Shown here in pieces: positions 1 to 6,362 of a stretch of DNA of 6,595 nt (positions are counted from its first letter, which is position 1; every line of letters begins with the position of its first letter). Made by a program: the position numbers and the translations under genes. Location: contig CALHIO010000197.1 in NCBI GenBank assembly GCA_938030915.1, positions 1 to 6,595 on the forward strand. Direction: 5' to 3'. This stretch comes from an uncultured Gemmatimonadota bacterium. GTDB lineage: Bacteria > Gemmatimonadota > Gemmatimonadetes > Longimicrobiales > Gaopeijiaceae. The notes beneath the pieces are model-generated. The model saw nothing but the letters and a program-made list of their open reading frames with translations, was not told the DNA's origin and did no database searches.

Positions 1-1
1 T

Positions 2-1300
2 CAGCGGGGTCCGGGCCAGAACCAGATCGCCTGCGCCGTCGAGCCACTGCTCGACAAGGCGGCTCGTGATCTCGGGCTCGATCAGGTCGCGATCCGGGCG
101 ATCAACGCTCCGGACAGTTCCGCGCTTTACGGGGGAAGCCGTGGCCCCATCACGAGCGCGCACCTCGGTGAAGCACTCGATCAGGGTGCGGAACAGTTCG
201 GCTGGGCGGAGCGCCGTGCCCGAAGCGGACAACGGGACGGCTCGAAGGTCCGCGGCGTCGGTGTCGGCCAGGCGTATCACTCCGCGGGCTCCAGCGGCTT
301 CGACGGCCTCGTGCGCATCGACGAAGAGGGCATCCTCCATATCCATACGGGGATCGGCAACCTCGGGACCTACTCGTACGCTGCGACATCTCGCGTCGCG
401 GCCGAGGTCCTCGGCTACGACTGGGAGAACTGCGTGATCCATCGCGGTGACTCCAGCCGTCATCTTCCGTGGAACAACGGTCAGTTCGGCAGCAACACGT
501 CGTTCACCATGACCCGGACGAACTACGTCGCCGCTCAGGACGCGCTCCAGAAGCTCAAGCAGATCGCGTCCATCCGGCTCGGAGGACGCCCCGACGAGTG
601 GGACGCGCAAAACGAAACACTCGTGCACCGCACCAACGGCGGGTGGAGGATGAGCTACGCACAGGCCGCGCGGTGGGCCATCGAGATGGGCGGCACGTAC
701 AGCGGGATGAACCTGCCCGAAGACATCAATCCGATGACCCGCCGGTCGGCCGAGGCGCTGGCTGGCAGCGGTCTGATCGGCGTCGCCCGGGATCCGCGGC
801 ACACGGGTACCGTGCCGGCACTCGCTGCGGGCTTCATCGAGATCGAACTCGATGTGGAGACGGGTCGGGTAGAGATCCTGGACTACCTTGGCGTCGCGGA
901 CTGCGGTGTCGTGCTGCACCCTCAGTCCCTGGCGACCCAGGTGCGGGGAGGTGCCGTCATGGGCTTCGGTATGGCGCTCACGGAACGCCATGTGTACGAC
1001 CCCCGCTGGGGTCTTCCCGCAGCGGTGGGCCTGTATCAGGCGAAGCCACCCACCTACCTCGATATCCCGGGGGAGACCAGCTGGTCCGCCGTCGAGATCC
1101 CGGACCCGGAAAACCCCGTCGGGGCCAAGGGCATCGGTGAACCGCTCATGGGATGCGCGGCCGCGGCGCTGCTGTGTGCGGTCTCCGATGCGCTCGACGG
1201 GCATTATTTCAACCGGAACCCGATCGCGACGGACATGATCGTTAACGCGGCCGCCAGCCGCACCCCGTCGCAGGGTCCGCTCGCCGTCAACAGCCAGTAG
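2..1300 (+). CDS. Molybdopterin-binding large subunit of a xanthine dehydrogenase-family hydroxylase (5' end missing)
   Basis: The frame is open from base 2 with no start in view; 432 codons remain, over half of the roughly 730-790 usual for the family. The visible part is the molybdenum-cofactor half of the large subunit. It opens with RGPGQNQ (family MRAPG-type motif). Near codons 117-125 comes GIGNLGTYS, a cofactor-contact segment, then GQFGSNTSF. DCGVVLHP begins at codon 300 and is followed by QVRGGAVMGFGMALTE. Close to the C-terminus VGAKGIGEP holds the glutamate (codon 380, bases 1139-1141) that matches the catalytic Glu of xanthine dehydrogenase. The family hydroxylates purines, aldehydes or aromatic/heterocyclic compounds, using water as the oxygen source and passing electrons through Fe-S clusters to FAD. 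The substrate cannot be told from sequence. The FAD-subunit gene follows after 8 bases, so the two are surely cotranscribed. A methionine at base 311 is internal, because homology continues upstream of it. Confidence 0.93.
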   Translation, partial: QRGPGQNQIACAVEPLLDKAARDLGLDQVAIRAINAPDSSALYGGSRGPITSAHLGEALDQGAEQFGWAERRARSGQRDGSKVRGVGVGQAYHSAGSSGFDGLVRIDEEGILHIHTGIGNLGTYSYAATSRVAAEVLGYDWENCVIHRGDSSRHLPWNNGQFGSNTSFTMTRTNYVAAQDALQKLKQIASIRLGGRPDEWDAQNETLVHRTNGGWRMSYAQAARWAIEMGGTYSGMNLPEDINPMTRRSAEALAGSGLIGVARDPRHTGTVPALAAGFIEIELDVETGRVEILDYLGVADCGVVLHPQSLATQVRGGAVMGFGMALTERHVYDPRWGLPAAVGLYQAKPPTYLDIPGETSWSAVEIPDPENPVGAKGIGEPLMGCAAAALLCAVSDALDGHYFNRNPIATDMIVNAAASRTPSQGPLAVNSQ

Positions 1301-1308
1301 GAGAAGTC

Positions 1309-2295
1309 ATGCTCAGCGATGCGATGACGGGGTTCGAACTCCTGCAGCCGACGACGATCGACGACGCGGTCGAACTGCTGGACCGCCACGGCCGTGAGGG
1401 GTGGGTCCTGGCCGGAGGATACGACAGCCTGGACTGGTTCAAGGACCGGGTGAAGCAGCCGACGGCCGTGATCGACCTCGAGGGAGTCAAGGAGTTGCGG
1501 GGCGTGCGATCCGTGGGCGGCGGCATCGAGATCGGGGCGATGACCACGCTCACGGAAGTGGAACGGAATGATTCGATCCGCTCCCGTTATGGGCTCCTCG
1601 CTGCCGCGGCCGCGAAGGTGGCGAGTCCCCAGATCCGCCATGCGGCGACGATCGGTGGAAACCTCTGCCAGGACACGAGGTGCTGGTACTACCGGTACGG
1701 CGTGGACTGCTACCGGGCCGGGGGGAACACGTGCTATGCCGCCGCACCCGAAGCGATGAACCGGGAGCACGCGGTATTCGAAGCGAGCCGATGCGTGGCG
1801 GTCTCCCCTTCCGACACCGCGCCAGCACTCGTGGCATTGGACGCGGAGATGGTCATCCGGAACGCACGCGGCGAACGCACGGTCGATGCGGCCGACTTCT
1901 TCATGCCACCGTCCATCGACATTCGGCGCATGACCATCCTGGAGCCCGGTGACCTCCTCACTGCGATTCGCATTCCCGAGACGTGGGCATCGGCCGACTT
2001 CTATTTTGAGAAAGTCTCCGACCGACAGTCGTGGGATTTCGCGCTCGCCAGCATCGCCGCCGCCTTCCGGATGGATGGCGCCGCGATCGCGGAGGCCAGG
2101 ATCGTGGCCGGCGCAGTGCAATGCGTGCCACGACGATTCGAGCGGGTCGAGCGCATGCTCCGCGGCGAAGGCCGCACCGCAGCGATCGCGGAACGCGCGG
2201 GGCAGCTGGCCACGCGAGGTGCCGAACCGCTCGGCAAGAACGAGTACAAGGTCGTCCTGGTGGAGAACCTCGTGAAGCGGGCGGTCGTGGGCTGA
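1309..2295 (+). CDS. FAD-binding medium subunit of the same molybdenum hydroxylase, with a cysteine-rich (probable [4Fe-4S]) insert
   Basis: 328 residues, in the CoxM/XdhB-type FAD subunit family, which carries electrons from the Fe-S clusters to FAD and then to an acceptor. The N-terminal FAD-binding part has LAGGYDSL at residues 34-41 (family AGGTDL motif) and ATIGGNLCQDTRC at 113-125, the second FAD-contact loop. Between residues 120 and 162 there is an insert with Cys120, Cys125, Cys134, Cys142 and Cys162. E. coli PaoB and 4-hydroxybenzoyl-CoA reductase beta have a comparable insert that binds a [4Fe-4S] cluster; Cys125, 134, 142 and 162 are the best ligand candidates. The C-terminal domain (about 200-325) is the usual CO-dehydrogenase flavoprotein C-terminal fold. 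The start at 1309 is preferred over the ATG at 1324 because AGGAG (1299-1303), overlapping the stop of the large-subunit gene, is 5 bases upstream. The function is certain at family level; the substrate is unknown. Confidence 0.92.
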   Translation: MLSDAMTGFELLQPTTIDDAVELLDRHGREGWVLAGGYDSLDWFKDRVKQPTAVIDLEGVKELRGVRSVGGGIEIGAMTTLTEVERNDSIRSRYGLLAAAAAKVASPQIRHAATIGGNLCQDTRCWYYRYGVDCYRAGGNTCYAAAPEAMNREHAVFEASRCVAVSPSDTAPALVALDAEMVIRNARGERTVDAADFFMPPSIDIRRMTILEPGDLLTAIRIPETWASADFYFEKVSDRQSWDFALASIAAAFRMDGAAIAEARIVAGAVQCVPRRFERVERMLRGEGRTAAIAERAGQLATRGAEPLGKNEYKVVLVENLVKRAVVG

Positions 2296-2328
2296 ACTCG
2301 AGCCGGATCGAAACCCTGCCCTGAGGGC

Positions 2329-2357
2329 TTGGTCGTCCCACGAAGGACCCCTACGTT
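2329..2357 (+). promoter_or_regulatory. Weak promoter candidate for the metalloprotease gene
   Basis: TTGGTC (2329-2334) and TACGTT (2352-2357) are separated by 17 bases, the standard sigma-70 spacing. Each box matches only three of six consensus bases. The second box, continuing as TACGTTGG, also resembles the TAnnTTTG element of Bacteroidota-type promoters. A start near 2364 would give a leader of about 65 bases. This is a pattern match only. Confidence 0.28.
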
Positions 2358-2370
2358 GGCCCCCCATCTC

Positions 2371-2389
2371 ACCCGGCCTCGCGCCGGGT
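2371..2389 (+). terminator. Short GC hairpin between the hydroxylase operon and the metalloprotease gene
   Basis: ACCCGGC (2371-2377) and GCCGGGT (2383-2389) form a perfect 7-bp stem with a 5-base loop. No T-run follows, so it may be a weak or factor-dependent terminator of the upstream operon, or just leader structure of the metalloprotease mRNA. Confidence 0.35.
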
Positions 2390-2429
2390 CGAGGCACGCT
2401 CGTGACCACCCACGACCAAGGTACGATCG

Positions 2430-4955
2430 ATGAGGTCCATCACCGCGCTGCTCCTCGCGGGCTTCATGTCCGCGCAAGCCGCCCCCCTGACCGCCCAGAC
2501 CGCCAACGTCCCGTCGATCGCCGACCGGACCGCGGGCATGGAGCGGATCGAAGGCTACTTCAACCTCTACTGGGACGCCTCTACCGGGTCTCTCTTCTGG
2601 GAGATCGACGAGCTAGACAGCGAGTTCCTCTATCAGATCTCGATGGGATCCGGGCTCGGGAGCAATCCGATCGGGATCGACCGGGGTCAGCTCCGCGGGA
2701 CGCACGTCCTTCGGGCGGAACGCGTCGGTCCTCGCGTCCTGCTCGTGGAGCCCAACTATCAGTACGTCGCGCTTAGCGACAACCAGACCGAAGTACAGGC
2801 CGTTCGAGACGCCTTCGCACCCTCGGTACACTGGGGCTTCGACGTCGCGGCGGAGACGGATGGGCGCGTCCTCGTCGATGCGACTCAGTTCTTCCTGCGC
2901 GATGCGCGAGGCGTCATCGACCAGATCGCCGCTCGCGGTCAGGGTACCTTCACGCTCGACGCATCTCGGAGCGTGATCCACATGCCGGCCGTGGCCTCCT
3001 TCCCGGAGAACACCGAGGTCGAGGCCATGCTGACCTTCACGAGCCGGAACCCGGGCAACCTCGTGAATGGGGTTGCCGCCAGCGGTAATGCGATCACGCT
3101 GCGGCAGCACCACTCGTTCATTCGACTGCCCGGGCCGGGGTACGAGACCCGCATCGCTGATCCTCGGGTCGGTGTGAATGGTCCGAACGTCTATGACTAT
3201 GCGACACCGATCGACGAGGATCGGACGGTACGACTGGCAGCCCGGCACCGCCTCGAGCGGACGGATCCGGGTGCGGAGCGATCGCCCGCCATCGAACCGA
3301 TCGTGTACTACGTGGATCCGGGCACACCCGAGCCGGTCCGCTCGGCACTGATCGAAGGGGCCGCGTGGTGGAACCAGGCCTTCGAGGCAGCCGGGTTCGT
3401 CGACGCCTTCCAGGTGGAGGTTCTCCCCGAGGGCATCGACCCGCAGGACATGCGGTACAACATGATCCACTGGACGCATCGACGGACGCGCGGGTACTCG
3501 TACGGGAACACCGTGATCGATCCGCGCACCGGAGAAATCATCCGAGGCGTGGTGAACCTCGGAAGCCTGAGACTTCGGCAGGATTACCTGCACGGTCAGG
3601 GCATGGTCCCGCCCTTCCCCACCGGCATCTCTCAGCAGCAGCAGGACCCGGAACTCGGGGAGTTCGCCGACGCACCGACGTACGACTACCTCGCGCAGGT
3701 GGCACCCAACTCGGATGCCGTGGAGATGGCGCTCGCGCGCGTGCGCCAGCTGTCGGCTCACGAAGTCGGCCACACCATCGGCCTCCCGCACAACTACATG
3801 TCGAGCGCGTACGGGCGTGAAAGCGTCATGGACTATCCGGCGCCGTACGCAGAGATCGACAGCAACGGAGACATCGACCTTTCGAATGCCTACGTGCAGC
3901 GGATCGGGACCTACGACGAGCTGTCGGTGAACTGGCTCTACCGGGATTTCCCGGACGGCGTCGACGAAGTCGCTGCGCTGCGCGCCATCGCAGATCAGGG
4001 TGTTCGTGACGGACTCATCTACATGGGCCATACGAACAACAACTTCATCGGTGCGGCCCACCAATACGCAGGCGTCTGGGACAACGGATCCAACCTGGTC
4101 GACCACCTGAAGCTCGAGCTCCGGATCCGGAACATCGGACTCGAGCGCTTCAGCACCGACGTGATCCGGCCCGGCGAGCCGCTCTCGAACCTCGAGTACG
4201 TGCTGCTTCCGCTGTACATGCACCATCGTTTCCAGCTCCGCTCCGCGGTCCAGAGCCTTGGTGGGGCCGACTATCGGTATGCGCTGAAAGGCGACGGTCA
4301 GATCCCGTTCACGATCATCGACGGAGAGGAGCAGCGCGACGCGCTCGAGACCGTACTCTCCACACTCGACGTGGACTTCCTCGCTCTACCCGAAGAGATC
4401 GTGGCCATGATCCCCCCGCCTGCGTATCGACACGCTGAGGGTGAAGTCTTCGAGGGGTACACCGAGCAGATCTTCGACCCGATCGCGGCCGCTGAAGCAT
4501 CGGCGGCCTTCACGGTGGGCGAAGTCCTCCACCCGCAACGCATGGCGCGCCTCGTGCTCTACGGGAGCATGGGCGACTACCCGAATCTGGAAGAGGTGGT
4601 GGACCGCCTGATCGAGGTGACGTGGGGCGTTGCTACCCGGAGCGACGAGTACCACCAGCGGATTCTCCACACGGTCCAGCGGACCGTCATCGATCAGATG
4701 ATGCAGCAGGCTACAATGGAGGGGAACGCACCGGACGTTCGCGCGATCCTCGCCGACCGCCTGGACAACATGGCCGCGAGCCTGGAGTCCGGCGGAAGCC
4801 CGTCACCGCACGAGCGACTCGCTGCCGCCGATATCCGCCGATGGCAGTCCCGCATCGAGAACACGATCCCTGGGCCGGCGATCCAGCTTCCGGCTGGTGA
4901 CCCGATCGGAGGTAGTCCGCGGGGAGGCAGCCCACGCGGAGGCAGCCCACGGTAG
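2430..4955 (+). CDS. Exported zinc-dependent metalloprotease (DUF5117/DUF4953 type)
   Basis: 841 residues. The N-terminus has an Arg, a hydrophobic run (residues 4-13) and AQA/A near 15-18, a standard signal peptide, so the mature enzyme is periplasmic, outer-membrane-associated or secreted. Residues about 28-215 look like the DUF5118/DUF5117 region. The catalytic part follows, with conserved YNMIHW and TRGYSYGNTVIDPRTGEI stretches from about 343. The zinc site HEVGHTIGLPH has His444, Glu445 (general base), His448 and His454, and VMDYPAPY supplies a metzincin Met-turn at Met467. The C-terminal part (about 590-740) carries family hallmarks: LYMHHRFQL, GGADYRYALKGDGQ, a PEEIVAMIPPP stretch, and LHPQRMARLVLYG. 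I see no cysteine in the protein, which suits an oxidising location. It ends in three GGSPR repeats. The start at 2430 is chosen because it alone gives the signal peptide, with AAGG 8 bases upstream. Substrate unknown. It is probably a single-gene unit. Confidence 0.92.
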   Translation: MRSITALLLAGFMSAQAAPLTAQTANVPSIADRTAGMERIEGYFNLYWDASTGSLFWEIDELDSEFLYQISMGSGLGSNPIGIDRGQLRGTHVLRAERVGPRVLLVEPNYQYVALSDNQTEVQAVRDAFAPSVHWGFDVAAETDGRVLVDATQFFLRDARGVIDQIAARGQGTFTLDASRSVIHMPAVASFPENTEVEAMLTFTSRNPGNLVNGVAASGNAITLRQHHSFIRLPGPGYETRIADPRVGVNGPNVYDYATPIDEDRTVRLAARHRLERTDPGAERSPAIEPIVYYVDPGTPEPVRSALIEGAAWWNQAFEAAGFVDAFQVEVLPEGIDPQDMRYNMIHWTHRRTRGYSYGNTVIDPRTGEIIRGVVNLGSLRLRQDYLHGQGMVPPFPTGISQQQQDPELGEFADAPTYDYLAQVAPNSDAVEMALARVRQLSAHEVGHTIGLPHNYMSSAYGRESVMDYPAPYAEIDSNGDIDLSNAYVQRIGTYDELSVNWLYRDFPDGVDEVAALRAIADQGVRDGLIYMGHTNNNFIGAAHQYAGVWDNGSNLVDHLKLELRIRNIGLERFSTDVIRPGEPLSNLEYVLLPLYMHHRFQLRSAVQSLGGADYRYALKGDGQIPFTIIDGEEQRDALETVLSTLDVDFLALPEEIVAMIPPPAYRHAEGEVFEGYTEQIFDPIAAAEASAAFTVGEVLHPQRMARLVLYGSMGDYPNLEEVVDRLIEVTWGVATRSDEYHQRILHTVQRTVIDQMMQQATMEGNAPDVRAILADRLDNMAASLESGGSPSPHERLAAADIRRWQSRIENTIPGPAIQLPAGDPIGGSPRGGSPRGGSPR
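4908..4952 (+). repeat. Three tandem 15-bp units encoding GGSPR at the protein C-terminus
   Basis: Units at 4908-4922, 4923-4937 and 4938-4952 each encode Gly-Gly-Ser-Pro-Arg, directly before the stop codon. Units 2 and 3 differ only in the last base. Unit 1 differs from unit 2 at four third-codon positions, all synonymous. A lone GGSP also occurs at 4791-4802 in the same frame. The result is a flexible, basic tail. Confidence 0.9.
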
Positions 4956-4986
4956 GTCCACAAAACGACACGGACCACGGACGACA

Positions 4987-5023
4987 CCAGGCCCCCGGGG
5001 CGCGAAGCGCTCTGGGGGCCTGG
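4987..5023. terminator. Bidirectional terminator hairpin between convergent genes
   Basis: CCAGGCCCCC (4987-4996) pairs perfectly with GGGGGCCTGG (5014-5023). The stem continues inward through three pairs including two G-U, then GCGC/GCGC closing a GAA loop (5004-5006), about 17 pairs in all. It lies 31 bases past the metalloprotease stop and 77 bases past the baeRF stop on the other strand. Neither side has a strong T-run; the minus-strand side reaches TTTT only after some 20 bases. Position and stability make termination of both genes likely. Confidence 0.72.
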
Positions 5024-5025
5024 CT

Positions 5026-5077
5026 CGTTCCGGTCGGAACGCCTCGCCGTGACCGGAGCGGGATCGTCCGTCTCCGG
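5026..5077. other. Two further hairpins in the convergent spacer
   Basis: CGTTCC (5026-5031) pairs with GGAACG (5036-5041) around a 4-base loop. CCGGAG (5053-5058) pairs with CTCCGG (5072-5077). They sit next to the main hairpin on the baeRF side and probably reinforce termination or protect 3' ends. In addition, ACGGACGA (4977-4984) is complementary to TCGTCCGT (5064-5071), which could close the whole region. Confidence 0.45.
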
Positions 5078-5100
5078 GCCGCCCGGCGCCTGCATCCGAA

Positions 5101-6189
5101 CTAGACGGTGTACCGCAGCCGCGCGGCGACCCCTTCTCCTTCCGCATCCAGGCGGGCGCCGACGTCGGCGGCAATCTCTTCCACCTCGGCCCCGTGGTCG
5201 AAAGCCGCTCCGATGAGGTGGTCGACGAGGTCCGCCTCACGCTCCCGCAGCCGCCTCGTCACGACCAGAAGATCCACGCGGCCGTTCCGCAGCGCCTCTG
5301 TCGTATCCTTCACGCCCAGACAGCCACGTCCCGAGGAACGCGCGGCATCCAGCACCTGAGCAAGCGTCCTGTCCTGGACGCGAAGCGAGAGTTCGGACGC
5401 GGCCTCCTCCGTCTCGGCCAGGACCTCCGGCTCACTCATGTCGATGTGCATGGACGGACGCTCGGCGACACGCCCCTCCAGACCATCCGCCTGCCGAGCG
5501 AGTCCGGTCACCACGTCCTGGGTACCCCCGAACACGACGAAGCCGTCACGACCGGCCAGCCTCTGAACTTCGTCGATCACCTGAGCGTGAAGCCGGGACG
5601 CACTCACATCGAGAGCGCGCTGGCCGGCATCTGACCCGGTCTCCCCTCTGGAGCCGGTCTGCATGCCCGCCCTGTGCGACGCCGCCGACTCGTGGAGCTC
5701 ACCGTGATCCAGATCAGCCAGAAGATCGGTGTGCTCACACAGCGCACCATTCTGGTACGTGAAGATCCTCGCCTTCCGCCGATCGGCGAGCGCGGCAACG
5801 ACGATGCGTGCCTGCTTCAGCGCCCGTACGTACGGCGCGGCTCGGATACCGAATTCCCAGCGCACGAGGTCGGGCATCGGTACGGCGACACCTTCGGCGT
5901 AGTGAAGCGCGTCGTCCGTGGCGAACCCGATCCATCCACGCGCTGGAAGAAACGCCTTGTGCGTCTCGAGTTCGTCCACGATTCGGGCACTGGCACGGTC
6001 GAACGCATCCAGGCCATCGGGATCGACTTCGGAGATTCGCCTCCGCTCGACCGCCAGGCCGTGTTCGAAGGCGGTGTGCCATGCCCGTCGATCAGCCGGG
6101 TTCGTCTGATCACCGTCGATGTAGACACTCAGAACGTTGGTGTCGCGAAGCTTCTTGTAGAGGTCAGCGAGTCGAGATCGGGTAAGCAT
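5101..6189 (-). CDS. baeRF-type protein (bacterial homologue of archaeo-eukaryotic release factor eRF1)
   Basis: 362 residues, cytoplasmic, no signal peptide or membrane segment. The first ~125 residues match the baeRF N-terminal region, with VLSVYIDGDQ at 19-28 and RGWIGFA at 84-90. Residues ~126-245 resemble the eRF1/Pelota middle domain: strands ARIVVAALADRRKARIFTY (127-145), then a Gly/Ser-rich loop (about 174-189), a long helix (192-212), and the strand DGFVVFGG (215-222). Lined up this way, the eRF1 GGQ position falls on Ala188-Gly189-Gln190. Residues ~246-362 resemble the eRF1 C-terminal L7Ae-like domain, with LGVKDTTEALRNGRVDLLVV and a C-terminal VAARLRYTV. Members of the family are predicted to act on stalled or hibernating ribosomes; no precise role is established for this type. 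The ATG at 6189 is preceded by GTGAGGGAG close to the start, a slightly tight ribosome site. The family call is confident; subfamily and activity are not. Confidence 0.82.
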   Translation of the reverse strand: MLTRSRLADLYKKLRDTNVLSVYIDGDQTNPADRRAWHTAFEHGLAVERRRISEVDPDGLDAFDRASARIVDELETHKAFLPARGWIGFATDDALHYAEGVAVPMPDLVRWEFGIRAAPYVRALKQARIVVAALADRRKARIFTYQNGALCEHTDLLADLDHGELHESAASHRAGMQTGSRGETGSDAGQRALDVSASRLHAQVIDEVQRLAGRDGFVVFGGTQDVVTGLARQADGLEGRVAERPSMHIDMSEPEVLAETEEAASELSLRVQDRTLAQVLDAARSSGRGCLGVKDTTEALRNGRVDLLVVTRRLREREADLVDHLIGAAFDHGAEVEEIAADVGARLDAEGEGVAARLRYTV

Positions 6190-6223
6190 GCTCCCTCACC
6201 GTCAAAGGTGGTGCCCCTGCCGG

Positions 6224-6240
6224 GCATACCTGAGCATACC
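6224..6240. repeat. Direct repeat with 10-bp period upstream of the baeRF gene
   Basis: GCATACC occurs at 6224-6230 and again at 6234-6240 (GGTATGC twice on the coding strand), 35-51 bases before the baeRF start. Same-face spacing of one helical turn is typical of regulator half-sites. Each copy also gives a poor -10-like TATGCC or TATGCT, but I find no matching -35. Confidence 0.4.
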
Positions 6241-6254
6241 GGAGTTGGACACGG

Positions 6255-6338
6255 CCCGACGCGGGGAAACCTCTGCGACCGGTCGTCGGGGAGCCCCTTA
6301 CGCACAAAGACCCCCGACGCGGAATCACGTCGGGGGTC
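6255..6338 (-). promoter_or_regulatory. Alternating complementary blocks with attenuator-like layout
   Basis: On the plus strand the order is CCCGACG (6255-6261), CGTCGGGG (6284-6291), CCCCCGACG (6311-6319) and CGTCGGGGG (6328-6336). Each neighbouring pair can base-pair (7, 8 and 9 or more bp), so the pairings exclude one another. In a minus-strand transcript the first possible hairpin is the zinc-ribbon gene terminator, and the alternative pairing would break it. The layout is seen; regulation is inference. Confidence 0.35.
6309..6338 (-). terminator. Terminator hairpin of the zinc-ribbon gene
   Basis: GACCCCCGACG (6309-6319) and CGTCGGGGGTC (6328-6338) form a perfect 11-bp stem with an 8-base loop. 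Read on the minus strand, it begins 25 bases after the zinc-ribbon stop codon and is followed directly by TTTGTG, a short U-tract. This is a convincing intrinsic terminator in a GC-rich genome, so the baeRF gene downstream is likely to need read-through or its own promoter. Confidence 0.72.
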
Positions 6339-6362
6339 GATGTCCGCTGAGCGGCCCGATGA

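Larger units (their letters stand above)
2328..2420. repeat. 9-bp inverted repeat bracketing the leader region of the metalloprotease gene
   Basis: CTTGGTCGT (2328-2336) and ACGACCAAG (2412-2420) are perfect reverse complements 75 bases apart, enclosing the 2371-2389 hairpin. The right arm includes AAG of the AAGG (2418-2421) that is the likely ribosome binding site of the gene starting at 2430. The left arm overlaps the putative -35 box. The pairing is seen in sequence; any role is inference. Confidence 0.45.

Noticed and set aside
469..1140. 223-codon plus-strand frame overlapping the molybdenum subunit
   Set aside because: Arg/Gly/His-rich out-of-frame translation of GC-rich DNA; the overlapping frame carries all the conserved motifs.
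2318..2328. GCCC-TGA-GGGC mini-hairpin after the FAD subunit as a terminator
   Set aside because: Only four base pairs and no T-run; too weak to call.
1204..2409. 401-codon open frame on the minus strand opposite the FAD subunit
   Set aside because: It uses the same codon boundaries as the sense gene in reverse, where stops need sense codons TTA, CTA or TCA, all rare in GC-rich genes. The sense protein has clear family motifs; the antisense one is Arg/His/Gly-rich with none.
2613..4226. 537-codon open frame on the minus strand opposite the metalloprotease
   Set aside because: Same codon-register shadow effect; the sense strand encodes the intact zinc site and family motifs.
5518..5529. GGTQ at baeRF residues 221-224 as the GGQ equivalent
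   Set aside because: It follows the strand DGFVVF, which matches the GLVLAGS strand after the long helix in eRF1, not the catalytic loop before it.
6276..6285. Perfect 10-bp palindrome CGACCGGTCG as an operator
   Set aside because: A palindrome of this size is not rare in GC-rich DNA, and it lies about 90 bases from the start codon with no second copy seen.
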